The notes beneath the pieces are model-generated. The model was not told the origin of the DNA. It saw nothing but the letters and a program-made list of their open reading frames with translations, and made no database searches. From FEN-1350 sp964643355 (lineage in GTDB: Bacteria > Planctomycetota > Phycisphaerae > Sedimentisphaerales > Anaerohalosphaeraceae): 64,000 nt of DNA. Location: assembly GCA_964643355.1 (NCBI GenBank), contig CAZXPW010000010.1, positions 1 to 64,000 of the forward strand. Direction: 5' to 3'. Position 1 is the stretch's first letter. Every line of letters starts with the position of its first letter. The position numbers and the translations under genes are program-made. Shown here piece by piece: positions 35,375-44,077 of the stretch.

Positions 35375-37042
35375 ATGCTATTTAACAGCTATGCATTTGC
35401 GATTTTCTTCGTTATTGTCTATGGATTGTATTGGATCCTCCGAGGATCCTATCGTCGCCAAAATCTATTGTTATTGGGGGCCAGTTATGTATTCTACGGT
35501 TGGTGGGATATTCGATTTCTCTATCTGATCGTTCTATCCACTTTGGTGGATTTCTGGTCGTCGCAATGTATCGGAAATCTTCGAATTCCGGTGCGGGAAC
35601 GCGTTAAAATATCGCTATTGACGCTATTGTCCGCTTTTCTGTTTGTTACGGTTCGGTGGGATGCAATATCGTTTGGAGGTTCCGCGGCTTTTCCATATTT
35701 CTCGGTTCAGTGGGATCGACTTCTCCCTTCGACTATAAGAGGATGGTGGGTGATTTGGGTTTCGTTGGCAGGGGTTGGGATTTACAATATCCTTACGATC
35801 ATGACCCTTCGTCTTTCTCCGGAGCGCATTCGCAAGGTCTTCTTATTCTTCAGTATCGTATTGAATCTCACAATCCTGGGAGTCTTTAAATATTTTAATT
35901 TCTTTGTCGATAGCTTTTTGGATCTTCTAAGCGGTGTTGGAATTCACATGTCGTTTGATGTCATCCGGATTATTTTACCGGTAGGCATCTCCTTTTTTAC
36001 TTTTCAGACCATGAGCCGCACCATTGATGTGTATCGGGGGAAATTAACGGCCCAGGCATCTCTTGTTGAAGTCGCGACCTATATCGCGTTTTTCCCGCAA
36101 TTGGTGGCCGGTCCCATTGAACGAGGCGCTCATTTGTTGCCGCAGTTTCAACGACCGCGGACATTATCCTGGTTGGGGTTTAAGGAAGGTTGCTGGTTAA
36201 CCCTATGGGGGCTGTATAAGAAAATGGTGGTCGCCGATAATGTTTCGGCGATTGTCAATCAGACATTTGGACCGTTTGATTCTCTTTCTTCCTTATCCGT
36301 ACCCGAAGATGGCCTTCGATTATTGGTGGCGATTTACGCTTTTGCGGTCCAGATTTACTGCGATTTTTCCGGGTATTCCGATATTGCCAGGGGTACAGCT
36401 AAGATGATGGGTTTTGATATTATGGTAAATTTCAACAATCCTTACTTTGCCATCGATCCCTCTGATTTCTGGAAGCGCTGGCACATCAGCTTATCTTCAT
36501 GGCTTCGTGATTATCTGTATATTCCCCTGGGTGGAAACCGAAATGGGGTTGTACAGACCTATCGGAATCTGTTTTTAACGATGGCTCTCGGGGGCCTGTG
36601 GCATGGGGCATCCTGGACCTTCGTCTTATGGGGGGTATTTCATGGTTCCATCCTGATCGTCTATCGTCTTTTGGGGATCAACTCTCCGTCGAGTCCTCGT
36701 TTCCACCTCGGTTCTCTGATTCGGGGCCTTGTTATGTTTCATCTGGTTTGTTTTGGCTGGCTTTTGTTCCGGGCCCAGAATCTGGAAACGGTCGGGATCT
36801 TTATCCGGTCGATCCTGGCGCATCCGTATGGGTCTGCCGCTGCCGGGGATGCTTTTCGGACGCTTTTATTTTACGGAGGGTTTTTGGTATTCTTTCAGAT
36901 TGTTCAGGGCGTGACTCATTCCTTGGATCCCCTTGCAAAAGCCCCGCGATTTGTGCGGCTGAATGTATATATCTTTCTGGTGATGTCATTATTGTCCCTG
37001 TCGGCCACGGGGAAACACGAGTTTATCTATTTTGCATTCTGA
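35375..37042 (+). CDS. MBOAT-family O-acyltransferase, AlgI-like
   Basis: 555 residues, about 11-12 membrane helices. AlgI-type proteins pass acetyl groups across the inner membrane to exopolysaccharide-modifying enzymes. Hallmarks: LFNSYAFAIFFVIVYGLYWI at the start, FPQLVAGPIERGAHLLPQF, FWKRWHISLSSWLRDYLYIP, LGGNRNG, and the catalytic histidine in LGGLWHGASWTFVLWG. It is flanked on both sides by SGNH-family genes, which completes an O-acetylation cassette. Nine bases separate it from the upstream gene. Confidence 0.9.
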   Translation: MLFNSYAFAIFFVIVYGLYWILRGSYRRQNLLLLGASYVFYGWWDIRFLYLIVLSTLVDFWSSQCIGNLRIPVRERVKISLLTLLSAFLFVTVRWDAISFGGSAAFPYFSVQWDRLLPSTIRGWWVIWVSLAGVGIYNILTIMTLRLSPERIRKVFLFFSIVLNLTILGVFKYFNFFVDSFLDLLSGVGIHMSFDVIRIILPVGISFFTFQTMSRTIDVYRGKLTAQASLVEVATYIAFFPQLVAGPIERGAHLLPQFQRPRTLSWLGFKEGCWLTLWGLYKKMVVADNVSAIVNQTFGPFDSLSSLSVPEDGLRLLVAIYAFAVQIYCDFSGYSDIARGTAKMMGFDIMVNFNNPYFAIDPSDFWKRWHISLSSWLRDYLYIPLGGNRNGVVQTYRNLFLTMALGGLWHGASWTFVLWGVFHGSILIVYRLLGINSPSSPRFHLGSLIRGLVMFHLVCFGWLLFRAQNLETVGIFIRSILAHPYGSAAAGDAFRTLLFYGGFLVFFQIVQGVTHSLDPLAKAPRFVRLNVYIFLVMSLLSLSATGKHEFIYFAF

Positions 37043-37063
37043 GTTCGAATCCGCGAGGAATCC

Positions 37064-38149
37064 ATGTCACGATTGAAGCGTCCCATTCTTGCGATCGGGA
37101 TGGTGCTTTACACTTTGGGGGCTGCGGAGGTCTTTCTTCGTATTTTCAATCCCATTCCTTTGATTCCCCGATATGTCGTCGCCACGGACTTGGGGATTCG
37201 CGGAAATCAGCCCAATGCGACTTACTGGCATGTTTCTCCGCATTATCGTATTCAGATGCGGACCAACTCCAAGGGAATCCGAGCCGACCGGGAAATCCCT
37301 TATGAAAAACCTCAAGGAATAAAGCGAATTTTGCTCTTGGGCGATTCGTTTGGAATGGGATACGAAGTGGACTTGAAAGATACTTTTCTGGCCCAAATGG
37401 AAGCGACTCTGCAAAAAGCCGGGATTCCCTGCGAGACCATCAATCTGTCGGTGTCGGGTTTTGGAAATGCCGAGGAATTGATTCTCCTCAGGGAAGAGGG
37501 ATTCAAGTATTCTCCGGATCTGGTTATTTTGGCGTGGCATTCAACGGATTATGTGGACAATATCCGTTCGGGCTTGTTTTCGCTGGAGGAGGGTAAATTG
37601 GTCCGAAAGAATGCCACTTATTTGCCGGGTACACGGGCGCAGGAAATTCTCTATTCCATTCCGGGGTATCAATGGATTGCCGACAATTCGCAACTGTACA
37701 ACTTTGCACGGGAACAGGCCGCCGTTCGAACCAAATCGTTTTTGGCTGCGATTCGAAAAAAGCCGAGTCAAAGCAGGGCAAAATCTGAAACGGATTCTCG
37801 CGATGGCGAAGATTTAGCGGTTGCTCTACTCCGCGAAATCCAGAAAGAAGTGCTCGCTTCTGGAGCTCGGTTTCTTATTCTGGATATTCCGGCTCCTACA
37901 ACGGGTGGATCTTTTACCTCGACACTCCCCAATCGCGAACAAATACAGGATATCCCCGTTTATTGCCCTATCCAGGACTTATCGAAATACCAGGAAAAGC
38001 CGGTGTTCTGGAGGGAACACTCCCATCGTCATTTTACCCCGGAGGGGACACGGATTGTGGGATTGGGATTAGCCAGAACCGCTCAGGAACTTTTCGCAAA
38101 CCAGAAGTTGTCGGGATCTGCAATTGGAAAAGAACAAACCATTCAATGA
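37064..38149 (+). CDS. SGNH-like protein of the O-acetylation cassette
   Basis: 361 residues. N-terminal anchor (AIGMVLYTLGAAEVFLRIF), then an SGNH-like fold: LLLGDSFGMGYEV with the nucleophile Ser, NLSVSGFGNAEE with the oxyanion Gly/Asn, and HFTPEGTRIVG with the His. The Asp normally three residues before that His is Ser here (SHRH), so the charge-relay Asp is not in its usual place. Related proteins occur next to AlgI-like genes. Likely periplasmic, acetyl-carrying or transferring. Its stop codon overlaps the 37-bp ugd-derived repeat by two bases. Confidence 0.72.
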   Translation: MSRLKRPILAIGMVLYTLGAAEVFLRIFNPIPLIPRYVVATDLGIRGNQPNATYWHVSPHYRIQMRTNSKGIRADREIPYEKPQGIKRILLLGDSFGMGYEVDLKDTFLAQMEATLQKAGIPCETINLSVSGFGNAEELILLREEGFKYSPDLVILAWHSTDYVDNIRSGLFSLEEGKLVRKNATYLPGTRAQEILYSIPGYQWIADNSQLYNFAREQAAVRTKSFLAAIRKKPSQSRAKSETDSRDGEDLAVALLREIQKEVLASGARFLILDIPAPTTGGSFTSTLPNREQIQDIPVYCPIQDLSKYQEKPVFWREHSHRHFTPEGTRIVGLGLARTAQELFANQKLSGSAIGKEQTIQ

Positions 38150-38192
38150 TTCGGCATTGAGTACCACAGTATCGGCCGGCCGGTAAGTTGAT
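38148..38192 (+). pseudogene. ugd 3'-end remnant carrying copy 2 of the 37-bp repeat
   Basis: Bases 38148-38184 match 34553-34589 exactly. Translated in the ugd frame this copy reads FGIEYHSIGRPVS and a TGA at 38190-38192, so it is the end of another ugd copy, one residue different at the tail. Nothing upstream continues it; the preceding 1.1 kb is the SGNH gene. It marks a recombination scar immediately before the NRPS gene. Confidence 0.75.
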
Positions 38193-38203
38193 ATGATGCG
38201 GTA

Positions 38204-41200
38204 TTGATCCGCGATTCGTCTCTGGTCAAGTATCTCGTGGCAACCAAAACAGATCGACATTCCGAATTAACCGAGAAGGTTAGGGAGTGGAATTCGACCG
38301 ATCGGCCGTATCCGAAAGATCGGTGCATTCCCCAGTTGTTCGAGGATCAGGTTTTCCGGACTCCGGACGCGGTTGCGGTGGAGTTTGAGGGTCGGGAGCT
38401 AACTTACTCGCAGCTCAATGCCCGGGCCAATCAACTGGCGCATTATCTGCGGGAGAAAGGTGTGGGTCCGGATGTTCCGGTGGGCATCTGCATGGATCGC
38501 AGTCTGGAGATGATGGTGTCTATCCTGGCCATTCTCAAGGCGGGAGGATGCTATGTTCCCCTGGACCCCTTGTATCCCGCCGAGCGGCTTGGGCTGATGG
38601 CCGAGGAGGCCGGGGTCAAGATGATCCTGGCGGATGCGGGGCTGGCCGCGATCTTTCCGGAGTCCATCCGACAGGTCAACCCGGCAGACACGGCGGCTTT
38701 TGAAGCGTATTCCACTGATAATCCTTCTTGGGTGGGGACTTCCGAAGACCTGGCCTACATGGTGTTTACCTCTGGCTCGACGGGCACGCCCAAGGGCGTG
38801 GCCGTGCCCCATCGGGGGGTGGTGCGATTGGTGTTCGGGCAGGAGTACATGACCTTCGGACCGGACCTGTGTATGCTGCAACTGGCGCCGGTGAGCTTTG
38901 ACGCCTCGACGCTGGAGATTTGGGGGCCGCTACTGCACGGCGGCAAGTGTGTTCTCTATCCGGGGCGGGTGCCTGAATTAGAACAGTTGGAGAATGTACT
39001 GCAATCCAACAAGATCAATGCCTTATGGTTGACGGCGTCATTATTTAACTTGGTGATAGATACGCGACCACAGATGCTCAATAGTGTCGAGACCGTTCTG
39101 ACTGGTGGGGAGGCGCTATCGGTACCCCATGTTCGGAAGGCACTGGAGGTATTGCCGAATGTTCAGCTCGTTAACGGATATGGTCCGACGGAAAGTACGA
39201 CTTTTACCTGTTGTTATCGAATTCCAAAGTTACTGCCGGAAAGGGTGACTTCGATTCCGATCGGCCGGCCGATTGCCAATACGCAGGCGTATATTCTGGA
39301 TTCACGAATGCAGCCGGTCCCGATCGGGGTAACGGGGGAATTGTATATCGGGGGGGATGGGTTGGCGCGGGGGTATGTGAACCGGCCGGAGCTGACGGCG
39401 GAGCGGTTTGTGGCCAACCCGTTCAGCGAAGTTCGGAAAAGCCGGCTGTATAAGACGGGGGACCTTTGCCGATGGCTGGGGGACGGGAACATCGAGTTTC
39501 TGGGCCGGACGGATGATCAGGTCAAGATTCGGGGATTCCGGATTGAGTTGGGGGAGATTGAAAGCGTTTTGCGAAGCCATCCGTTGGTGGGGCAAGCGGT
39601 GGTGACGGTGCGGGAGGACGAGCCGGGGCAGAAGGTCCTGGTCGGCTATGTAGTACTGAAGGAAAAGGGGACCTGTGACGAGAAGGTTTTGCGAGAATAT
39701 CTGGCGACAAAATTGCCGGAATACATGGTTCCTTCGGCGATTGTGGAGCTGGATACGATTCCGCTGACGGCCAGCGGCAAGGCCGACCGGAATTCGCTCC
39801 CTCTTCCCGGAAAACAAGGTGTTTCTCTTCGAAAGGGTAATCTTCCTCGTTCTGAGACCGAGAAGAAACTCGCTTTGATTTGGCAGGAAGTATTAAATAT
39901 AGATACCATTTTTCGAGAGGATGAGTTTTTTCGTCTTGGCGGCAATTCCATAAAAGCTATTCAGGTAGCTTACCGAATTCATCATCATTTGGGGATCCAG
40001 ATTCCGGTTTCGATATTGTTCGAAAAGCCCGTTCTCAGTGACATTGCCCATGCAATCGACATCCATTCATCCTCTTTACGGAAAGAAAATGAATTAACGA
40101 TATCGACAGTACCTTCAACCGGATACATTCCACAATCCTCTGCGCAGAAGCGCTTATGGTTAACTCAACACATTACGGGTCCAATCTCCTACTATAATGT
40201 GGCATTTTTGATCGTAATTCAAGGTGACTTACATTCTGAGATTCTTGAGAAATGTCTTCAGATCCTCATACAAAGGCATAATTCGTTGCGGACCACTTTT
40301 GATTGTGTTGGAGATAAACTCATTCAGAAAGTGTCTGAATTTCAACCTTGGAATCTTCCTGTCGTCCGCCTTGGTTGTATAGAGAATGAAGACATTATCT
40401 CAAAATATATTATCCACTCCGAAGAGCAAATCCAGAAGGTATTTGATCTGCAAAAGGGTCCACTGTTTGATTTTCAGTTGATGCAAGCAAAGAAAGAACA
40501 TTATGCCCTTCTCATCAATATGCATCACCTCATCACCGATGGTTGGTCCATGGGTTTGTTAATTCGCGAAATCGGAACTGTATATTCGGAGTTGTACAGA
40601 CGGCGGAGCACAGATCTGGTTCCCTTGACAATTCAATATGCGGATTATGCACAATGGCAGACACAAAATCTTGATCGAATATGCCGTAAGGATCTCGACT
40701 ATTGGCTGAAGAAACTTAAGGATATGCCGGATGGAATTACTCTTCCAACGGATTATCCTCGACCTTCAATCCAGACCTTTCGATGTTCGTGGGAATTTCG
40801 AAAAGTAGATTCCTGGCTTTATTCCCAGTTTCTCGATTTTTGTTCAAGACACAATGTTACTCTTTATATGTTATTTTTGGCGGTCTTTAAAGCCCTCTTA
40901 TATCGATATACACAACAAGAAGATATTATTATTGGTAGTCCCATTTCCGGCAGAACCACAAAAGAGGTTGAACATGTGGTCGGTTTTTTTGTCAACACTC
41001 TTGTAGTACGAACAACTTTAAGTGGGAATCTGTCCTTTCGGGATCTCTTAAACTTGATCAAAGCTGATTGCCTTGAGGCCCATCAACACCAAGATCTTCC
41101 ATATTGTGTATTAATTGAGAAAATCAATCCTCCGCGTTTGCGCGATCGTAATACGCTTTTTCAAGTCATGTTCGCCTACCAGGATGCAAGATATTGGAAG

Positions 41201-44077
41201 ACTGAATGGGCCCAGTTGTCCACTCGTACGATTGAGATATGTTCGGGGACATCCATATTCGACTTTACATTATTTGTCGAAGAGAATGAAGATGGGCTGC
41301 TCCTTCGGGGAGAGTACAATACTGATTTGTATCAACAGTCCACAATTCAGCGGTTTTTGCGTGAATTCGAGCAACTGGCGCTTGCTGCTATCCTCGATCC
41401 CAACAAAAGTATTTCAAGAATTATCATTACCGAGGAGAATTGTACTCAGCCCCTTGGCGGTTTCCATCATGATGATTCTCCATCGTATCCACAGGATCGG
41501 TGCGTTCCCCAGTTGTTCGAGTATCAGGTTTTCCGGACTCCAGACGCGGTTGCGGTGGAGTTTGAAGGTCGATCCTTAACCTACTCACAACTCAATGTCC
41601 GGGCCAATCAACTGGCGCATTATCTGCGGGAGAAAGGTGTGGGTCCGGATGTTCCGGTGGGCATCTGCATGGATCGCAGTCTGGAGATGATGGTGTCTAT
41701 CCTGGCCATTCTCAAGGCGGGAGGATGCTATGTTCCCCTGGACCCCTTGTATCCCGCCGAGCGGCTTGGGCTGATGGCCGAGGAGGCCGGGGTCAAGATG
41801 ATCCTGGCGGATGCGGGGCTGGCCGCGATCTTTCCGGAGTCCATCCGACAGGTCAACCCGGCAGACACGGCGGCTTTTGAAGCGTATTCCACTGATAATC
41901 CTTCTTGGGTGGGGACTTCCGAAGACCTGGCCTACATGGTGTTTACCTCTGGCTCGACGGGCACGCCCAAGGGCGTGGCCGTGCCCCATCGGGGGGTGGT
42001 GCGATTGGTGTTCGGGCAGGAGTACATGACCTTCGGACCGGACCTGTGTATGCTGCAACTGGCGCCGGTGAGCTTTGACGCCTCGACGCTGGAGATTTGG
42101 GGGCCGCTACTGCACGGCGGCAAGTGTGTTCTCTATCCGGGGCGGGTGCCTGAATTAGAACAGTTGGAGAATGTACTGCAATCCAACAAGATCAATGCCT
42201 TATGGTTGACGGCGTCATTATTTAACTTGGTGATAGATACGCGACCACAGATGCTCAATAGTGTCGAGACCGTTCTGACTGGTGGGGAGGCGCTATCGGT
42301 ACCCCATGTTCGGAAGGCACTGGAGGTATTGCCGAATGTTCAGCTCGTTAACGGATATGGTCCGACGGAAAGTACGACTTTTACCTGTTGTTATCGAATT
42401 CCAAAGTTACTGCCGGAAAGGGTGACTTCGATTCCGATCGGCCGGCCGATTGCCAATACGCAGGCGTATATTCTGGATTCACGAATGCAGCCGGTCCCGA
42501 TCGGGGTAACGGGGGAATTGTATATCGGGGGGGATGGGTTGGCGCGGGGGTATGTGAACCGGCCGGAGCTGACGGCGGAGCGGTTTGTGGCCAACCCGTT
42601 CAGCGAAGTTCGGAAAAGCCGGCTGTATAAGACGGGGGACCTTTGCCGATGGCTGGGGGACGGGAACATCGAGTTTCTGGGCCGGACGGATGATCAGGTC
42701 AAGATTCGGGGATTCCGGATTGAGTTGGGGGAGATTGAAAGCGTTTTGCGAAGCCATCCGTTGGTGGGGCAAGCGGTGGTGACGGTGCGGGAGGACGAGC
42801 CGGGGCAGAAGGTCCTGGTCGGCTATGTAGTACTGAAGGAAAAGGGGACCTGTGACGAGAAGGTTTTGCGAGAATATCTGGCGACAAAATTGCCGGAATA
42901 CATGGTTCCTTCGGCGATTGTGGAGCTGGATACGATTCCGCTGACGGCCAGCGGCAAAGCCGACCGAAAACAATTGCCGCGGCCTCGAACGAGTGAAATT
43001 CCGAGAACGGATTTCCTTCCACAGACGGCTACCGAGATTCAGCTCGCCGAAATCTGGAAACGGTTACTGAAAAGAGAAATTGTGTACCGAGATGATCACT
43101 TTTTCCGCTTGGGTGGACATTCGTTATTGGCGGCGGAGTTGTTCTTCCGGATTCAGGACCAGTTTTCCCTTCACCTGCCGATCCCGACGATTTTTGAAGC
43201 CCCGACCCTGGGACAACTGGCCGAGGCGATCAACCGGGCTATGAACGAGATGACGACCCGTGATCTGGTCCAGATCAAATCGGGCAGCGGGGGCCATCCG
43301 ATCTTTTACCTGCCGGGGATTGGAGGTCACACGCTTTCGTTCTATCATCTGGCCGAGGCGATGAAGATCGACTGTTCGCAATATGGACTGAACCTGCGGG
43401 GTCTTGACGGCAAGGCGCAGCCCCAGGAGACTATAGAGGAGATGGCGGCCTACTTTGTTGAACTGGTTCGAACCATACAGCCGCATGGGCCGTACAACCT
43501 CTGCGGATTTTCGTTCGGGGGCAGGGTAGCGTTTGAAATGGCGCTGCAATTGCAGCGGGCTGGAGAACCCATCGGATTTTTGGGTATGTTGGGGGCGACA
43601 GCGCCGGGATATCCGCCGATGCCGGAAAATCCCTTCCTGCGGATCGGGTATCGACTGGTTGATTTTAGCCGAATTGGATTTGTTCGACAGTGGCGATATC
43701 TCCGGTTCAAGATCCGCAAGACCCTGTCCCGGTTACGGCGAGAGATTCGGAACGGGGGAGGGAATGAAGCGGCAGCCGTTTGTATGGAGATGCCTCATCA
43801 ACAATCGGTGGTCAAAGCGGCGATGAAGGCCTGGTATCGATACAAGCCGGCACGAAAGTTCGAGGGAGATGTAACGGTTATTCGAGAGGGTCGATCTCTC
43901 AGTGATCTTTATGCCCGATATACCGATCCGGAATACGGTTGGGGGCGATATGTTGAGGGGAACATCCGGGTCCATCAGATGGATTGCGGACATATGGATC
44001 TGTTCCGTCCGCCTTTTGTCGAGGAATTGGGACGAGTGATGGAACAATGTCTGCGAGAATCGATCGAGAGGGAATGA
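38204..44077 (+). CDS. Bimodular nonribosomal peptide synthetase, A-T-C-A-T-TE
   Basis: 1957 residues. Domain order: A1 about 25-530 (YMVFTSGSTGTPKGVAVPHR), carrier T1 (LGGNSI, Ser582), C about 620-1050 (active HHLITDG, His774-Gly780), A2 about 1093-1590, T2 (LGGHSL, Ser1640), and thioesterase about 1690-1955 (GFSFGG Ser1770, His1930). My hand-read specificity code is DALWLGGTFK for both A domains, closest to the known valine code DAFWIGGTFK. The predicted product is a dipeptide of small hydrophobic residues. No epimerase or reductase is present. Bases 38422-39780 are repeated identically at 41599-42957. The C-domain part is AT-richer than the A domains. The thioesterase has Gly where the triad Asp is usual (MLGATAPG). 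The start is uncertain: TTG 38204 or GTG 38237. A phosphopantetheinyl transferase gene overlaps the stop. Confidence 0.9.
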   Translation: MIRDSSLVKYLVATKTDRHSELTEKVREWNSTDRPYPKDRCIPQLFEDQVFRTPDAVAVEFEGRELTYSQLNARANQLAHYLREKGVGPDVPVGICMDRSLEMMVSILAILKAGGCYVPLDPLYPAERLGLMAEEAGVKMILADAGLAAIFPESIRQVNPADTAAFEAYSTDNPSWVGTSEDLAYMVFTSGSTGTPKGVAVPHRGVVRLVFGQEYMTFGPDLCMLQLAPVSFDASTLEIWGPLLHGGKCVLYPGRVPELEQLENVLQSNKINALWLTASLFNLVIDTRPQMLNSVETVLTGGEALSVPHVRKALEVLPNVQLVNGYGPTESTTFTCCYRIPKLLPERVTSIPIGRPIANTQAYILDSRMQPVPIGVTGELYIGGDGLARGYVNRPELTAERFVANPFSEVRKSRLYKTGDLCRWLGDGNIEFLGRTDDQVKIRGFRIELGEIESVLRSHPLVGQAVVTVREDEPGQKVLVGYVVLKEKGTCDEKVLREYLATKLPEYMVPSAIVELDTIPLTASGKADRNSLPLPGKQGVSLRKGNLPRSETEKKLALIWQEVLNIDTIFREDEFFRLGGNSIKAIQVAYRIHHHLGIQIPVSILFEKPVLSDIAHAIDIHSSSLRKENELTISTVPSTGYIPQSSAQKRLWLTQHITGPISYYNVAFLIVIQGDLHSEILEKCLQILIQRHNSLRTTFDCVGDKLIQKVSEFQPWNLPVVRLGCIENEDIISKYIIHSEEQIQKVFDLQKGPLFDFQLMQAKKEHYALLINMHHLITDGWSMGLLIREIGTVYSELYRRRSTDLVPLTIQYADYAQWQTQNLDRICRKDLDYWLKKLKDMPDGITLPTDYPRPSIQTFRCSWEFRKVDSWLYSQFLDFCSRHNVTLYMLFLAVFKALLYRYTQQEDIIIGSPISGRTTKEVEHVVGFFVNTLVVRTTLSGNLSFRDLLNLIKADCLEAHQHQDLPYCVLIEKINPPRLRDRNTLFQVMFAYQDARYWKTEWAQLSTRTIEICSGTSIFDFTLFVEENEDGLLLRGEYNTDLYQQSTIQRFLREFEQLALAAILDPNKSISRIIITEENCTQPLGGFHHDDSPSYPQDRCVPQLFEYQVFRTPDAVAVEFEGRSLTYSQLNVRANQLAHYLREKGVGPDVPVGICMDRSLEMMVSILAILKAGGCYVPLDPLYPAERLGLMAEEAGVKMILADAGLAAIFPESIRQVNPADTAAFEAYSTDNPSWVGTSEDLAYMVFTSGSTGTPKGVAVPHRGVVRLVFGQEYMTFGPDLCMLQLAPVSFDASTLEIWGPLLHGGKCVLYPGRVPELEQLENVLQSNKINALWLTASLFNLVIDTRPQMLNSVETVLTGGEALSVPHVRKALEVLPNVQLVNGYGPTESTTFTCCYRIPKLLPERVTSIPIGRPIANTQAYILDSRMQPVPIGVTGELYIGGDGLARGYVNRPELTAERFVANPFSEVRKSRLYKTGDLCRWLGDGNIEFLGRTDDQVKIRGFRIELGEIESVLRSHPLVGQAVVTVREDEPGQKVLVGYVVLKEKGTCDEKVLREYLATKLPEYMVPSAIVELDTIPLTASGKADRKQLPRPRTSEIPRTDFLPQTATEIQLAEIWKRLLKREIVYRDDHFFRLGGHSLLAAELFFRIQDQFSLHLPIPTIFEAPTLGQLAEAINRAMNEMTTRDLVQIKSGSGGHPIFYLPGIGGHTLSFYHLAEAMKIDCSQYGLNLRGLDGKAQPQETIEEMAAYFVELVRTIQPHGPYNLCGFSFGGRVAFEMALQLQRAGEPIGFLGMLGATAPGYPPMPENPFLRIGYRLVDFSRIGFVRQWRYLRFKIRKTLSRLRREIRNGGGNEAAAVCMEMPHQQSVVKAAMKAWYRYKPARKFEGDVTVIREGRSLSDLYARYTDPEYGWGRYVEGNIRVHQMDCGHMDLFRPPFVEELGRVMEQCLRESIERE
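38422..39780 (+). repeat. 1,359-bp perfect direct repeat, copy 1 (A1 domain)
   Basis: By eye every base from 38422 to 39780 equals the base 3,177 positions later. Just outside the borders the copies differ, including at synonymous sites (TCG/TCA and CAG/CAA on the left; AAG/AAA on the right). Confidence 0.92.
41599..42957 (+). repeat. 1,359-bp perfect direct repeat, copy 2 (A2 domain)
   Basis: Partner of 38422-39780; covers nearly the whole second adenylation domain. Confidence 0.92.

Noticed and set aside
38422..42957. The 1.36-kb repeat as an insertion sequence
   Set aside because: It encodes only the adenylation domain, has no transposase and no terminal inverted repeats.
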